A stretch of DNA of 64,000 nt from Flavobacterium psychrotrophum (GTDB lineage Bacteria > Bacteroidota > Bacteroidia > Flavobacteriales > Flavobacteriaceae): the NCBI RefSeq assembly GCF_003403075.1, contig NZ_CP031557.1, forward strand, positions 2,418,001-2,482,000, given 5' to 3'. The position numbers and the translations under genes were made by a program. Under the pieces are notes generated by a model. The model was not told the DNA's origin, did no database searches, and saw only the letters and a list, made by a program, of their open reading frames with translations. Numbering within the stretch: position 1 is the stretch's first letter; each line of letters starts with the position of its first letter. Shown one piece after another: positions 33,604 through 42,144 of the stretch.

Positions 33604-35826
33604 ATGATACAACGCGTAAGGCAGTTTATTGAAAACACCTATTTTACCCGGGCACTTATTGTTACGGCAGCGGCTTCATTGCCTGTGGTGATATTAGGAA
33701 AACTTGGTTTTTTTGACGCCGGCCTTACCATAGCTATAGGTGCTTTTCTTACCTACCCTGCCGATATTCCCAGTACGTTAAAACACCGTGCAAGAGGGCT
33801 GCTTAGCGCTGCCGTTATAATATCGGGCTCTACACTACTGCTCAACCTGTTGCACCCCTACCCCTGGCTTTTTTACCCATTAATGACGGCATTGGTCTTC
33901 CTGCTCTCAATGATATCGGTATACGGGCAGCGCGCTACCATGCTTGCCTTCTCTGGCCTGCTGGCAATAGCGTTAGGTACAGGGCATATACATACCGGCG
34001 AAGAAATTTTTTCTTACTCCGGCTTAGTATTGCTAGGATCGTTATTTTACATTACCCTCTCGCTGCTGTTCAACTTCCTGAACCCGCACCGCTATGCCGA
34101 GCTTCAGGTTGCAGACTGCCTTAAGCTTACCGCCAAGTACATGAAGCTGCGGGGCGACCTTTGGGATGCCAATGCCGACCGCGAGGCCATTGTAAGCAAA
34201 CAGCTGCACCTACAGGTAGAAATAAACACTACCCACGAAAACCTGCGCGAGGTACTGATACGCAGCCACAGCAACGCCGGCAGCAGTAACCGCAGCCGTA
34301 AAATGCTGATGGTTTTTATTTCGCTTATGGAGATATTAGAGTTAGCCTTGTCAACCTCTTTTGACCACAGTACATTACTGCAAAAATTTGGTGCACACTC
34401 TAAGGTAATGTCTACCTACCAAAACCTGGCATACAACCTGGGTGCTACCCTGAAAAAAATTGGCAAAAGCCTTGAAAACCGTAAGCAGTATGTACCGAAA
34501 CACAACCTTACCGCCGACCTTGAAGCGCTTGAAAAAGCAATAACCGAATATGAAGAGCAACTGGGCAAAGAGGCCGCTGCCGAAGGAGTCTGGATGCTGC
34601 TTAACATGGTGCACTATGCCGAGAAGCAGATAGAAAAGATAAAAACCATAGAACGCGCCTTTACCCAAAACATAATTTATAAAGACCTGGGTGCAAACCG
34701 TGGCCGCGACCTCGAAAAATTCCTGACCCCAGAAGATTATCCGTGGCGCACCCTTAGAGAGAACCTTACGTTTTCGAGTACCATTTTCAGGCATTCGCTA
34801 CGCATAACCATTACCATAGTTATAGGTTTTGCTATAGGGCTAATATTTCCGTTCCAAAATGTGTACTGGATATTGCTCACCATAATAGTTATTATGCGAC
34901 CTGGGTACGGCCTTACTAAACAGCGTTCTTACCAGCGTATTATTGGCACTGTGGCGGGTGGTATTATTGCTTTTGCTTTTTTAAGTTTTGTGCACCAGCC
35001 GGTAATAATTGGCACACTGGTTATAGTGTGTATGCTGCTGGGCTTTACCTTCACGGCTATTAACTATAGCGTGGGTGCCACTTTTGTAACCATGTATGTA
35101 ATATTTTTATACGGGTTGCTAACGCCTGATATTGGGCAGGTATTGCAATACCGCTTTATAGATACAGCAATGGGGGCAATACTGGCGTTTATAGGTAATT
35201 ACTTTTTTTGGCCGTCGTGGGAGTTTATGAATATGCCCCAATACATTAAAAAGTCTATTGAAGCCAACCGCGATTACCTTAATGAGATATCGCGATATTA
35301 TAACCAAAAAGGCACTGTTACTACAGGATACCGCCTTGCCCGTAAAAATGCTTTTGTGGCACTGGGCAACCTGATGCAGAGTTATCAGCGTATGGCGCAG
35401 GAACCTAAGAGCAAACAAAAGCAGCAACAGCAGGTGTATAAAATAGCGGTGCTAAACCATACGTTGCTATCATCTCTGGCATCTTTAGGCACCTATATAC
35501 AATCTCACAAAACCTATAAGGCTAGCGAAGCTTTTAATGTGGTGGTAAATACCGTTATTAAAAACCTGGAGCACGCTATTGCACTTATGGCTATGGATGT
35601 ACAGGCCGAAGAAGCACAACAGGCACAAAACGAAGAGCTGGCACTGCGTTTTACCGAACTAAAAAACATAAGGGCACGCGAGCTTCGTGAAACACACATA
35701 GATAACGAAGATGAGTTTCGCCTTAAGATGGAAGAAGCGCACCTTGTTATAGAGCAGCTGATATGGCTGCACAGCCTATCTGAACGTGTGGTGCGTGCCG
35801 TAAGGAAACTGGAAGTGGGTAAGTAA
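33604..35826 (+). CDS. FUSC-family inner membrane protein (YccS/YhfK-like)
   Basis: A 740-residue protein with two blocks of membrane helices (about 15-165 and 395-530), each followed by a long soluble helical region (about 170-390 and 540-740). The second membrane block contains YWILLTIIVIMRPGYGLTKQRSYQRIIGTVAGG, a strong FUSC/aromatic-acid-exporter signature. Relatives are linked to efflux of aromatic acids; YccS itself is of unknown function. It is divergent from def, and its stop is one base from the end of a convergent gene. Confidence 0.88.
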   Translation: MIQRVRQFIENTYFTRALIVTAAASLPVVILGKLGFFDAGLTIAIGAFLTYPADIPSTLKHRARGLLSAAVIISGSTLLLNLLHPYPWLFYPLMTALVFLLSMISVYGQRATMLAFSGLLAIALGTGHIHTGEEIFSYSGLVLLGSLFYITLSLLFNFLNPHRYAELQVADCLKLTAKYMKLRGDLWDANADREAIVSKQLHLQVEINTTHENLREVLIRSHSNAGSSNRSRKMLMVFISLMEILELALSTSFDHSTLLQKFGAHSKVMSTYQNLAYNLGATLKKIGKSLENRKQYVPKHNLTADLEALEKAITEYEEQLGKEAAAEGVWMLLNMVHYAEKQIEKIKTIERAFTQNIIYKDLGANRGRDLEKFLTPEDYPWRTLRENLTFSSTIFRHSLRITITIVIGFAIGLIFPFQNVYWILLTIIVIMRPGYGLTKQRSYQRIIGTVAGGIIAFAFLSFVHQPVIIGTLVIVCMLLGFTFTAINYSVGATFVTMYVIFLYGLLTPDIGQVLQYRFIDTAMGAILAFIGNYFFWPSWEFMNMPQYIKKSIEANRDYLNEISRYYNQKGTVTTGYRLARKNAFVALGNLMQSYQRMAQEPKSKQKQQQQVYKIAVLNHTLLSSLASLGTYIQSHKTYKASEAFNVVVNTVIKNLEHAIALMAMDVQAEEAQQAQNEELALRFTELKNIRARELRETHIDNEDEFRLKMEEAHLVIEQLIWLHSLSERVVRAVRKLEVGK

Positions 35827-35827
35827 T

Positions 35828-36406
35828 TTACTCTCTTGGCACTATAATTTCAAACTGTACATTTTTTTGAAATAATATTTTAAAAGCATTATAGTCGGCA
35901 TCTGGCATATTTCCTGTCGCATTTTCTTTCTTAAAAAGGCGTAACAACTTTTTATCATGTGAATTTTTACGAATCGTAAAATTCAATGGATTAAATATAT
36001 CACCGTCTTCAAGTGAAATTTTTATACGTTTTAATGAAGGATAGCCATATTTTTCAGTGATCTTAATTAACTCTTCCGCATTTTTTTCAAAGACAAAATC
36101 TATAAAATTTTGACGTGACTTCGGCTTATATTTTCCAAAATAAGAATATACATAACTCGTTAACATATCGTTATTCTTTAAAATATCTTCTGTATAATAT
36201 GATTTAAAATCAGTAGAATATTTTTCCCTCTCGTCATCATTCCCTGCCATAACCATTAGCTTCATTGCTACCGTATCTAGATAATGCATAATCATGAGAC
36301 GTGATTTAATTAAGTTATAATCCTTGGTCAACAGAGAATCTTTAGAAGTCTGCGCATTGCAAAAAATAACAGAAAAAAACATGCAAACTAATATAAAATT
36401 TTTCAT
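35828..36406 (-). CDS. Secreted hypothetical protein (intact paralogue of neighbouring pseudogene)
   Basis: A 192-residue protein with a signal peptide (MKNFILVCMFFSVIFCNAQ). The mature part is Lys/Asp/Tyr-rich, without cysteine or a recognisable catalytic motif. No known family is recognised. Its layout and several segments (KDSLL near the N-terminus, the YxxD...YTEDILKNN region, KYGYPSLKRI) match the frameshifted gene just upstream on the same strand, showing a tandem duplication. Confidence 0.7.
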   Translation of the reverse strand: MKNFILVCMFFSVIFCNAQTSKDSLLTKDYNLIKSRLMIMHYLDTVAMKLMVMAGNDDEREKYSTDFKSYYTEDILKNNDMLTSYVYSYFGKYKPKSRQNFIDFVFEKNAEELIKITEKYGYPSLKRIKISLEDGDIFNPLNFTIRKNSHDKKLLRLFKKENATGNMPDADYNAFKILFQKNVQFEIIVPRE

Positions 36407-36422
36407 AACTGCTATTCATCAA

Positions 36423-37055
36423 TTAATTTACTACCCTTATGTAACGCGGCGCCCTATGAAAGGTAGCATTGGTGTTTTTATCCAGCCACTTCATATCCCT
36501 TTCTATCATAATCCTATTCCACCTTATAAAGAACCTAACAAGGTTATAATCTTTCTCGTCTATGTTGCCTAATTTATATTCGCTTTTAAACAATCGCTTA
36601 AACTCTTTACGATACTCGCCTCCTAATTACATAAACCAAATTATCAGCTGTAGGTTTAAAACCCGGCGGCATGCGCTTTGCTGATGGAAAGCCGTATTTA
36701 TTTATGAGACTTATTGTAATCTCATTAATACGTTTGTAAACTCTGTTAACAAATGTATCATAGTTTTCAAAGTTATCTAACTGCGTTGTTTTTAAAAATT
36801 GTCTATATCTATTGTGTAAACAGTATTAGCCCCTTTTATTTCATCTTCATAAAATCGTGAAAAATTAACGTTACTTGCACGTTGCTCCTCTTTAGTCATT
36901 ATCAGGTAATTACTTGCACGGCTATCTAAATAAAATATCATATCTAATGTATCCCTTACCGGAACGGCATCAGCAAGCAATAAAGAATCTTTGTGGGATT
37001 GCGCTGTACAAGTAGTAATATACAACAATGTGCACAGCAGTATAATAGTTTTCAT
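36423..37055 (-). pseudogene. Frameshifted secreted hypothetical protein
   Basis: The gene starts at 37055 with signal peptide MKTIILLCTLLYITTCTAQ and reads in frame for 87 residues to a stop at 36792. Homology to the intact neighbour continues in a second frame from about 36810 to 36630 (RQFLKTTQLDNFENYD to KYGFPSAKRMPPGF), then in a third frame to a stop at 36423 (EYRKEFKRLFKSEYKLGN to RAPRYIRVVN). Two frameshifts, near 36800 and 36625, therefore break a gene of about 205-210 codons. Both could also be sequencing errors, though two in one gene make that less likely. Confidence 0.8.
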
Positions 37056-37124
37056 AAATTGTTAGTTGGTAGCGCAATGTACTATTTTTCGATAAACATA
37101 TCAGCATTATAGTCTGCTTTTTTA

Positions 37125-37154
37125 AAACAAAAAAGCCCTGAAAATCAAGGCTTT
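37125..37154 (-). terminator. Terminator of mqo
   Basis: AAAGCC (37132-37137) pairs with GGCTTT (37149-37154); on the reverse strand a T-rich run follows. Confidence 0.65.
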
Positions 37155-37175
37155 AGAGCAGTATATTATAATGTG

Positions 37176-38672
37176 TTACTTACTTAAACCAAGCACTTTG
37201 TGCGAATGTTCCCTTACCTTATTAAGAAGTTCAGGATTATTGTTCAACTCCTGTCCGTAAGACGGTATCATGGTACGCAGCTTTTGCCCCCACGCTTCAG
37301 ATTGCATCTGTTCCGGGAAACAGCGCCCCATAACATCAAGCATTATTGATACGGCTGTACTTGCGCCCGGAGAAGCACCCAGTAGCACCGCAAGTGTACC
37401 ATCTTCACTATTTATAACCTCGGTACCAAACTCAAGCTTGCCACCCTGCTTTTCATCTTTTTTAATAACCTGCACACGCTGTCCGGCAGTTTCCAGTTCC
37501 CAGTCTTCCATTTTTGCATCCGGAAGATATTCCCTAAGCGCTTCAAACCTGTCTTCCCTGCTTTGTGATACCTGCTGTATAAGGTACTTGGTAAGCGGTA
37601 TATTGTGCCATCCGGCTGCAAGCATAGGCCTTATATTACCCGGACGTATTGACGTAAATAGATCTGAATAAGAACCTTCTTTAAGAAATTTGGTACTAAA
37701 GCCAGCATATGGACCAAAAAGCAACTCTTTTTTGCCATTTATCATACGGCTGTCTACATGAGGTACAGACATTGGAGGTGCCCCTACAGATGCCTTGCCA
37801 TATACCTTTGCATTATGTTTTTCAATTACCTCCCGGTTAACACACTTAAGCCATTGCCCGCTTACAGGAAAACCACCAAAGCCTTTACCCTCAGGAATAT
37901 CTGCTTTTTCAAGCAAATGCAAAGAACCGCCTCCTGCGCCAATAAATACAAACTTGCCATATACACGCACTTTTTCGCCCGTGGCAAGATCTTTAATCTT
38001 TAGTTTCCATTTTGGAGCTTTTCCGCTACGGCGCATGTTTGTAACCTCTGTTCCAAAAAACAGGTTTACGCCGGGCTGCTTGCCCAGCCACGCAAACATA
38101 TCGCGGGTAAGTTCGCCAAAGTTAACATCGGTACCTATAGGCATATTGGTAGCAGCTATAGCTTCTCCCTCTTTGCGTCCCTGCATTACCAGCGGCATCC
38201 AGCTGTTAATAGTCTGAGCATCGTCAGAATATTCCATACCTTTAAAAAGCGGAAACTTTTCGAGTGCAGCGTGTCTTTTATTAAGATATTCTACATTGTC
38301 TTTACCCCACACAAAACTCATGTGCGGTATGCTCCTTATAAACTCTTCCGGCTTAGTAATAAGATTTTTCTCGACCAGGTAGGCCCAGAATTGTTTAGAC
38401 TGCTCAAACCATTCTGCAATTTTAACCGCCTTAGCAGTTTCAATACTCCCATCAGGCAACTGCGGGGTATAGTTTAGTTCGCAAAAAGCAGAGTGACCTG
38501 TACCGGCGTTGTTCCAGGCATCGCTGCTTTCGGCAGCCGCCACATCCAGCCTTTCGTAAATATTTATTTTCACTTCGGGCATTAGTTCTTTTAAGAACAT
38601 GCCTAACGTAGCGCTCATTATACCAGCGCCTATAAGAACCACATCGGGCTCCTGTTTTATATCAGTGGACAT
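37176..38672 (-). CDS. mqo: Malate:quinone oxidoreductase
   Basis: A 498-residue FAD enzyme that oxidises malate to oxaloacetate and passes electrons to menaquinone at the inner membrane. FAD-binding VVLIGAGIMSATLGMFLKEL is at the N-terminus; SSDAWNNAGTGHSAFCELNYTP, FGPYAGFSTKFLK, and GTLAVLLGASPGASTAVSIMLD near the C-terminus are MQO signatures. Length matches the family. It replaces or supplements NAD-dependent malate dehydrogenase in the TCA cycle. Monocistronic. Confidence 0.96.
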   Translation of the reverse strand: MSTDIKQEPDVVLIGAGIMSATLGMFLKELMPEVKINIYERLDVAAAESSDAWNNAGTGHSAFCELNYTPQLPDGSIETAKAVKIAEWFEQSKQFWAYLVEKNLITKPEEFIRSIPHMSFVWGKDNVEYLNKRHAALEKFPLFKGMEYSDDAQTINSWMPLVMQGRKEGEAIAATNMPIGTDVNFGELTRDMFAWLGKQPGVNLFFGTEVTNMRRSGKAPKWKLKIKDLATGEKVRVYGKFVFIGAGGGSLHLLEKADIPEGKGFGGFPVSGQWLKCVNREVIEKHNAKVYGKASVGAPPMSVPHVDSRMINGKKELLFGPYAGFSTKFLKEGSYSDLFTSIRPGNIRPMLAAGWHNIPLTKYLIQQVSQSREDRFEALREYLPDAKMEDWELETAGQRVQVIKKDEKQGGKLEFGTEVINSEDGTLAVLLGASPGASTAVSIMLDVMGRCFPEQMQSEAWGQKLRTMIPSYGQELNNNPELLNKVREHSHKVLGLSK

Positions 38673-38691
38673 CAGCTAATTTTTGAAAAAA

Positions 38692-38699
38692 CAAATTTA
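38692..38699 (-). promoter_or_regulatory. Predicted -7 element for mqo
   Basis: TAAATTTG on the reverse strand, a perfect match, 19 bases upstream of the start codon. Confidence 0.55.
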
Positions 38700-38776
38700 C
38701 TCTGAAATTATCAAAATATTAATACGAAATACAATGATATATTAATAAAAATTCATTTTTAACAATATAGAAAAAA

Positions 38777-39196
38777 TTAAAGCATATTTTTTCGGGATAA
38801 ATAATCCTGAAGCAAAATCGTTGCCGAAATTTCATCAATCAGTGCTTTATTCTGTCGCTGCTTTTTTTTAAGCCCACCATCAATCATACTTTGAAAAGCC
38901 ATTTTACTCGTAAAACGTTCATCTACCTTTACAAGTTCCATTTTAGGGAATTCTGCAATAAATTTTGTGGTAAAAGCTTCTATCAGCGGAGCACTTTGAG
39001 AAGGCAATCCGTTCATTTGCTTAGGATCTCCTATAAGTACTTTTTCGACATTTTCTTTCTGAAAATAGTCTTTTAAAAATACAATTGCAGAAGCAGAATC
39101 TACCGTAGTAAGTCCAGATGCTATAATCTGGAGTTCATCTGTAACAGCAAGGCCGGTGCGCTTTGCTCCATAATCTATAGCTAGGATACGAGGCAT
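38777..39196 (-). CDS. ruvX: Holliday junction resolvase-like RuvX (YqgF)
   Basis: A 139-residue RNase H-fold nuclease. ILAIDYGAKRTGLAVTD (about 4-20, with catalytic Asp7), VLIGDPKQMNGLPS and ERFTSKMAF are YqgF signatures, and LIDEISATILLQDYL near the C-terminus carries the last acidic residue. The family is implicated in 16S rRNA 5'-end maturation and in Holliday junction cleavage. The ATG at 39196 was chosen; the longer reading frame would add 24 residues of non-conserved sequence. The gene ends near mqo. Confidence 0.93.
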   Translation of the reverse strand: MPRILAIDYGAKRTGLAVTDELQIIASGLTTVDSASAIVFLKDYFQKENVEKVLIGDPKQMNGLPSQSAPLIEAFTTKFIAEFPKMELVKVDERFTSKMAFQSMIDGGLKKKQRQNKALIDEISATILLQDYLSRKNML

Positions 39197-39294
39197 AAAT
39201 TTAATTATCAGTTTAAGGATGTATGTTAAAAATTTACAGCAAAAATAGCGATTAAACAATAGCCGCAATCTTAAACTTTACCTCTGCATTAAAT

Positions 39295-39573
39295 TTACAT
39301 ACGGCTAAAACCCTCTACACACTTTTTTGCATGGAATTTTGTAATAGCAAAAACACGCCTTTTTGCATCGGCATCTTTTTCCAATCCATTTTTTTTGATA
39401 AAATCCTGTGCTATAACTTCAAACTCCTGCTGGAGTTCAGTTATAAATGCCTCTAGTTTAGCACCTCCTGCAGAAAGATACATGTTTTTGCTGTACTTTT
39501 TATGAAATAGCCTATTTACGTCAATACAAGAACTCTCCAGTTGCCGCTCCAGCTCATTATAATCAAAACTCAT
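39295..39573 (-). CDS. Small hypothetical protein, paralogue A
   Basis: A 92-residue soluble protein, mostly helical, no signal. It is related to the gene about 100 bases upstream: both have an early Cys-x-Asp-Val motif (SSCIDV / CACNDV), a glycine-rich stretch followed by KLEAF, and a C-terminal Asp-Ala-x-x-Arg-Arg then HAKKC-x-E. No known family is recognised. Confidence 0.7.
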   Translation of the reverse strand: MSFDYNELERQLESSCIDVNRLFHKKYSKNMYLSAGGAKLEAFITELQQEFEVIAQDFIKKNGLEKDADAKRRVFAITKFHAKKCVEGFSRM

Positions 39574-39678
39574 TCGTAGCGAAAAATTTTTAGAAATTTA
39601 TGAGGGGCAAATTAAAGAAACAACCTACAATTAAAAGTTATAAAATTGAACAGCTATTTAGTAAAATTATTCGTTAAA

Positions 39679-39951
39679 CTACGCTATTTTACCATAAGAC
39701 TCAAGGCATTTTTTAGCATGCTTCCTGGCAATTTGCCTTATACGCCTCAAAGCTTCGGGGTCTCCTGCTATTTTTGCACTCTCAATAAACACCGCCTCAG
39801 CCTTTTCAAATGAGGTTTTTATAAGATCCAGAAAAGCTTCCAGCTTTCCCGGCCCTCCGCCGCTATATCCTGATTTGTACTGCTTAGATAAAGTTTCTAC
39901 TACATCATTGCAGGCACAATCAAAATCATTTTCTAATATAGAATAGTCCAT
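39679..39951 (-). CDS. Small hypothetical protein, paralogue B
   Basis: A 90-residue protein sharing the two conserved cysteines, the KLEAF segment and the HAKKCLE end with paralogue A. The conserved Cys pair could hold a metal or form a disulfide, but there is no export signal. Its promoter region contains TATATTGC, a partial -7 match. Function unknown. Confidence 0.7.
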   Translation of the reverse strand: MDYSILENDFDCACNDVVETLSKQYKSGYSGGGPGKLEAFLDLIKTSFEKAEAVFIESAKIAGDPEALRRIRQIARKHAKKCLESYGKIA

Positions 39952-40035
39952 AATAAAATGTTTTTTTTGTTAGTAGATTACTGCAATATACAATGTTTTT
40001 TTATTAAAAAATTTATAAGATTTTACTAACAAAAA

Positions 40036-40066
40036 CAAAAAAACCCTTCAAGTTACCTTGAAGGGT
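40036..40066 (-). terminator. Terminator of tRNA-His
   Basis: Perfect 10-bp stem ACCCTTCAAG (40043-40052) / CTTGAAGGGT (40057-40066) with a TTAC loop, followed on the reverse strand by a run of seven T. Confidence 0.85.
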
Positions 40067-40075
40067 CAAAAGAAG

Positions 40076-40150
40076 GGTGGAATACCGGGTTCGAACCGGC
40101 GACCTCTAGAACCACAATCTAGCGCTCTAACCAACTGAGCTAAAACCACC
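40076..40150 (-). tRNA. tRNA-His (anticodon GTG)
   Basis: On the reverse strand, a cloverleaf with D stem GCTC, anticodon arm CTAGA-TTGTGGT-TCTAG (anticodon GTG), and T arm GCCGG-TTCGAAC-CCGGT. An extra 5' G (position -1) pairs with C73, the identity element of tRNA-His. The CCA end is not encoded. The acceptor stem has two U-U mismatches (5:68 and 6:67). A terminator follows. Confidence 0.95.
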
Positions 40151-40212
40151 ATTTATTTCGAGTGCAAATATATATACTTTGATACATTCCTGCAAACAAA
40201 ATTTGCACTTTT

Positions 40213-40929
40213 TTACAACAAATCTCCTAAGCTGTTCACTGCCAAATACCTTTCGGTTGTAAAACCTTCGGCATATTCGCTGTTTATAAGCCTGCCAAGG
40301 TCGGCAGCACGGTAAAGTATGCTCTCTTTAAAGTTTTTTGTAGCTATTGGCGTTACAGGTTCGCTACTATCCGGGTCATAAAACTGCGATTTATATGCCA
40401 TAAGCGACGCCACCTTTACATCTATAAAGCCGGTAACATCTACTACAAAATCGGGCGTAAGGTTTTTCCACTGTATGTAATGATACACAACCTCCGGCCT
40501 CCATGAGAGTTGTGGCTCGCCATCAAGCTCCGTTTCTATACGTCGCAGGCCCGAAAGGAAACAAGCATCACTAACCAGTTTACTGCCCTTGGCATGGTCT
40601 ATATGACGGTCGTCTACAGCATTTGCAATTACAATTTGCGGGCGGTATTTACGTATCATTTTTATAACCTCTAACTGGTGCGCCTCATCGTTTACAAAAA
40701 ACGCATCGCGAAAGTTAAGGTTCTCTCTTATATTAACACCCAGTACACGGGCAGCTTCGGCAGCTTCGGCATCACGAATTTCTGCAGTACCACGGGTACC
40801 CAGTTCGCCACGGGTAAGGTCTACAATTCCTACGGTTTTACCCAGCGAAATTTCTTTTGCCAGAGTAGCTCCACAGCTTAGTTCTATATCATCGGGGTGT
40901 GCCCCAAATGCAAGTATATCAAGTTTCAT
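40213..40929 (-). CDS. bshB1: Bacillithiol biosynthesis deacetylase BshB1
   Basis: A 238-residue zinc-dependent LmbE/PIG-L deacetylase. The AHPDDIELSCGATLAK motif (10-25) provides zinc ligands His11 and Asp14, RHIDHAKGS the third ligand, and LTRGELGTRGTAEIR is the BshB1 signature. It removes the acetyl group from GlcNAc-malate in bacillithiol synthesis, so this organism probably uses bacillithiol as a low-molecular-weight thiol. Apparently monocistronic, with bshA and bshC elsewhere. Confidence 0.92.
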   Translation of the reverse strand: MKLDILAFGAHPDDIELSCGATLAKEISLGKTVGIVDLTRGELGTRGTAEIRDAEAAEAARVLGVNIRENLNFRDAFFVNDEAHQLEVIKMIRKYRPQIVIANAVDDRHIDHAKGSKLVSDACFLSGLRRIETELDGEPQLSWRPEVVYHYIQWKNLTPDFVVDVTGFIDVKVASLMAYKSQFYDPDSSEPVTPIATKNFKESILYRAADLGRLINSEYAEGFTTERYLAVNSLGDLL

Positions 40930-41067
40930 TTATTTTATGTTGCAAAGTTTTAAAGCTACAAAGTTACAAAGGGGTTAGCTATTTAAAAATACGAATTCCG
41001 AATTTTAAATTACCTCCCTGGGTCACTCTGGAGTTCTTCAATCTTTAATTTTTTCAATCTTTAAATC
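40930..41067. repeat. Low-complexity word repeats upstream of bshB1
   Basis: The 138-base spacer between isochorismate synthase and bshB1 is made largely of degenerate short words: TGCAAAGTTTTAAAGCTACAAAG-like heptamers next to bshB1, an AATTCCGAATT palindrome, and a doubled TTCAATCTTTAA word near 41038-41062. There is no coding potential. Such decaying word repeats recur in this window (see 58339-58400). Confidence 0.55.
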
Positions 41068-42144
41068 TCAAAGCACCTTTCTCATGGTAGCGCTTTTGTT
41101 TACGGTTTCAAAAAACTCCTTTTCGGGGTCGCTGTCTGCGGTAATACCACAACCAATAAATAATTGTGCACTATTTGACTTTAACTTCATGCTACGCAGG
41201 TTAACAAACAAATCAGTTTTAGGTTGCCCGGTAACGAAATCATGGTTTAGCTCTCCAAGGAAACCACTATAGTATTCGCGATTATATCCTTCATTTTCTA
41301 ACAGAAATTGTTTTGCTCCAGCTTTAGGCAAGCCACATACTGCCGGCGTAGGGTGTAATTTATTAATTACTGCCCCTAGCGGCGTTCCTTGCTTTAATAC
41401 TGCCGAAATATCGGTCTTAATGTGTACAATATTTCCTGCCCTAAAAGTATAAGGTGCGGTTTGCTGTATTGTTGTTGTAAACTCAGCCAACTGGTCTAAA
41501 ATGTAATTTGTAACAAACTGCTGCTCCTGCTGCTCCTTATCTTGCCATATGGCTTTATTTTCAGGATCGAACAACTGTGTACCGGCAAGCGCTACAGTAT
41601 GTACTGTGTTGTCTTCTGCCTTTAAAAGCTGCTCTGGCGTTGCGCCCATCCACATACCTGTTGCAGGACTGTAAAAGCAATAGCGAAACGCATTAGGATA
41701 TGTGTAGAGTAAGCGGCTGTATATTGAAAACGGACTGGTAGTATGCGCTACATTTTCGGTTCGCGATGTTACCAGCTTATCAAACTTCCCGGTTTTTATA
41801 GCTGCTACGCTTTTAGACACCAGTGCCTCAAAAGATGCCTTAGCAGCAGCATCAATGGTTATTTCAGGAAGTTCAGAAACTATATTGTTATCTCCCGGGG
41901 CTTCTGTTACAATAACATCGGCTTTATCAAAGGGAATAAAAACAGTTGTCCCTTCTGCAAAGGGCGCAAAAACAAATCCCGCTCCTGTAAAATCGTTTGT
42001 ATTATATGATGCTTTATCTACCTGAAAAACACCAGTAACAGTATTACTGCCAGGTTTAGCATATACCGCAAAAGGCAACTCTGCCAAAAAATGCCCAAGC
42101 ATCTTGTCGTATAAATCTTTCATCTGGGTATTATTCTTCTGCAA
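41068..42144 (-). CDS. menF: Isochorismate synthase
   Basis: A 358-residue chorismate-binding enzyme. The C-terminal two thirds carry the family core: FDKLVTSRTENV, YPNAFRYCFYSPATGMWMGATPEQLL, AGTQLFDP, VHIKTDISAVLKQGTPLGAVINKLHPTPAVCGLPK and YYSGFLGEL. It converts chorismate to isochorismate, the first step of menaquinone synthesis, the respiratory quinone of Bacteroidota; a siderophore pathway is the alternative but no siderophore gene is nearby. Its start overlaps the upstream thioesterase gene by 14 bases, so the two are translationally coupled. Confidence 0.92.
   Translation of the reverse strand: MQKNNTQMKDLYDKMLGHFLAELPFAVYAKPGSNTVTGVFQVDKASYNTNDFTGAGFVFAPFAEGTTVFIPFDKADVIVTEAPGDNNIVSELPEITIDAAAKASFEALVSKSVAAIKTGKFDKLVTSRTENVAHTTSPFSIYSRLLYTYPNAFRYCFYSPATGMWMGATPEQLLKAEDNTVHTVALAGTQLFDPENKAIWQDKEQQEQQFVTNYILDQLAEFTTTIQQTAPYTFRAGNIVHIKTDISAVLKQGTPLGAVINKLHPTPAVCGLPKAGAKQFLLENEGYNREYYSGFLGELNHDFVTGQPKTDLFVNLRSMKLKSNSAQLFIGCGITADSDPEKEFFETVNKSATMRKVL

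Noticed and set aside
39197..39268. Longer N-terminus for RuvX
   Set aside because: Family members begin directly with the ILAIDYG strand; the 24 extra residues are not conserved.
40043..40150. Integration site at tRNA-His
   Set aside because: tRNA genes are common phage/island targets, but no integrase, repeat of the tRNA end or mobile gene was seen nearby.
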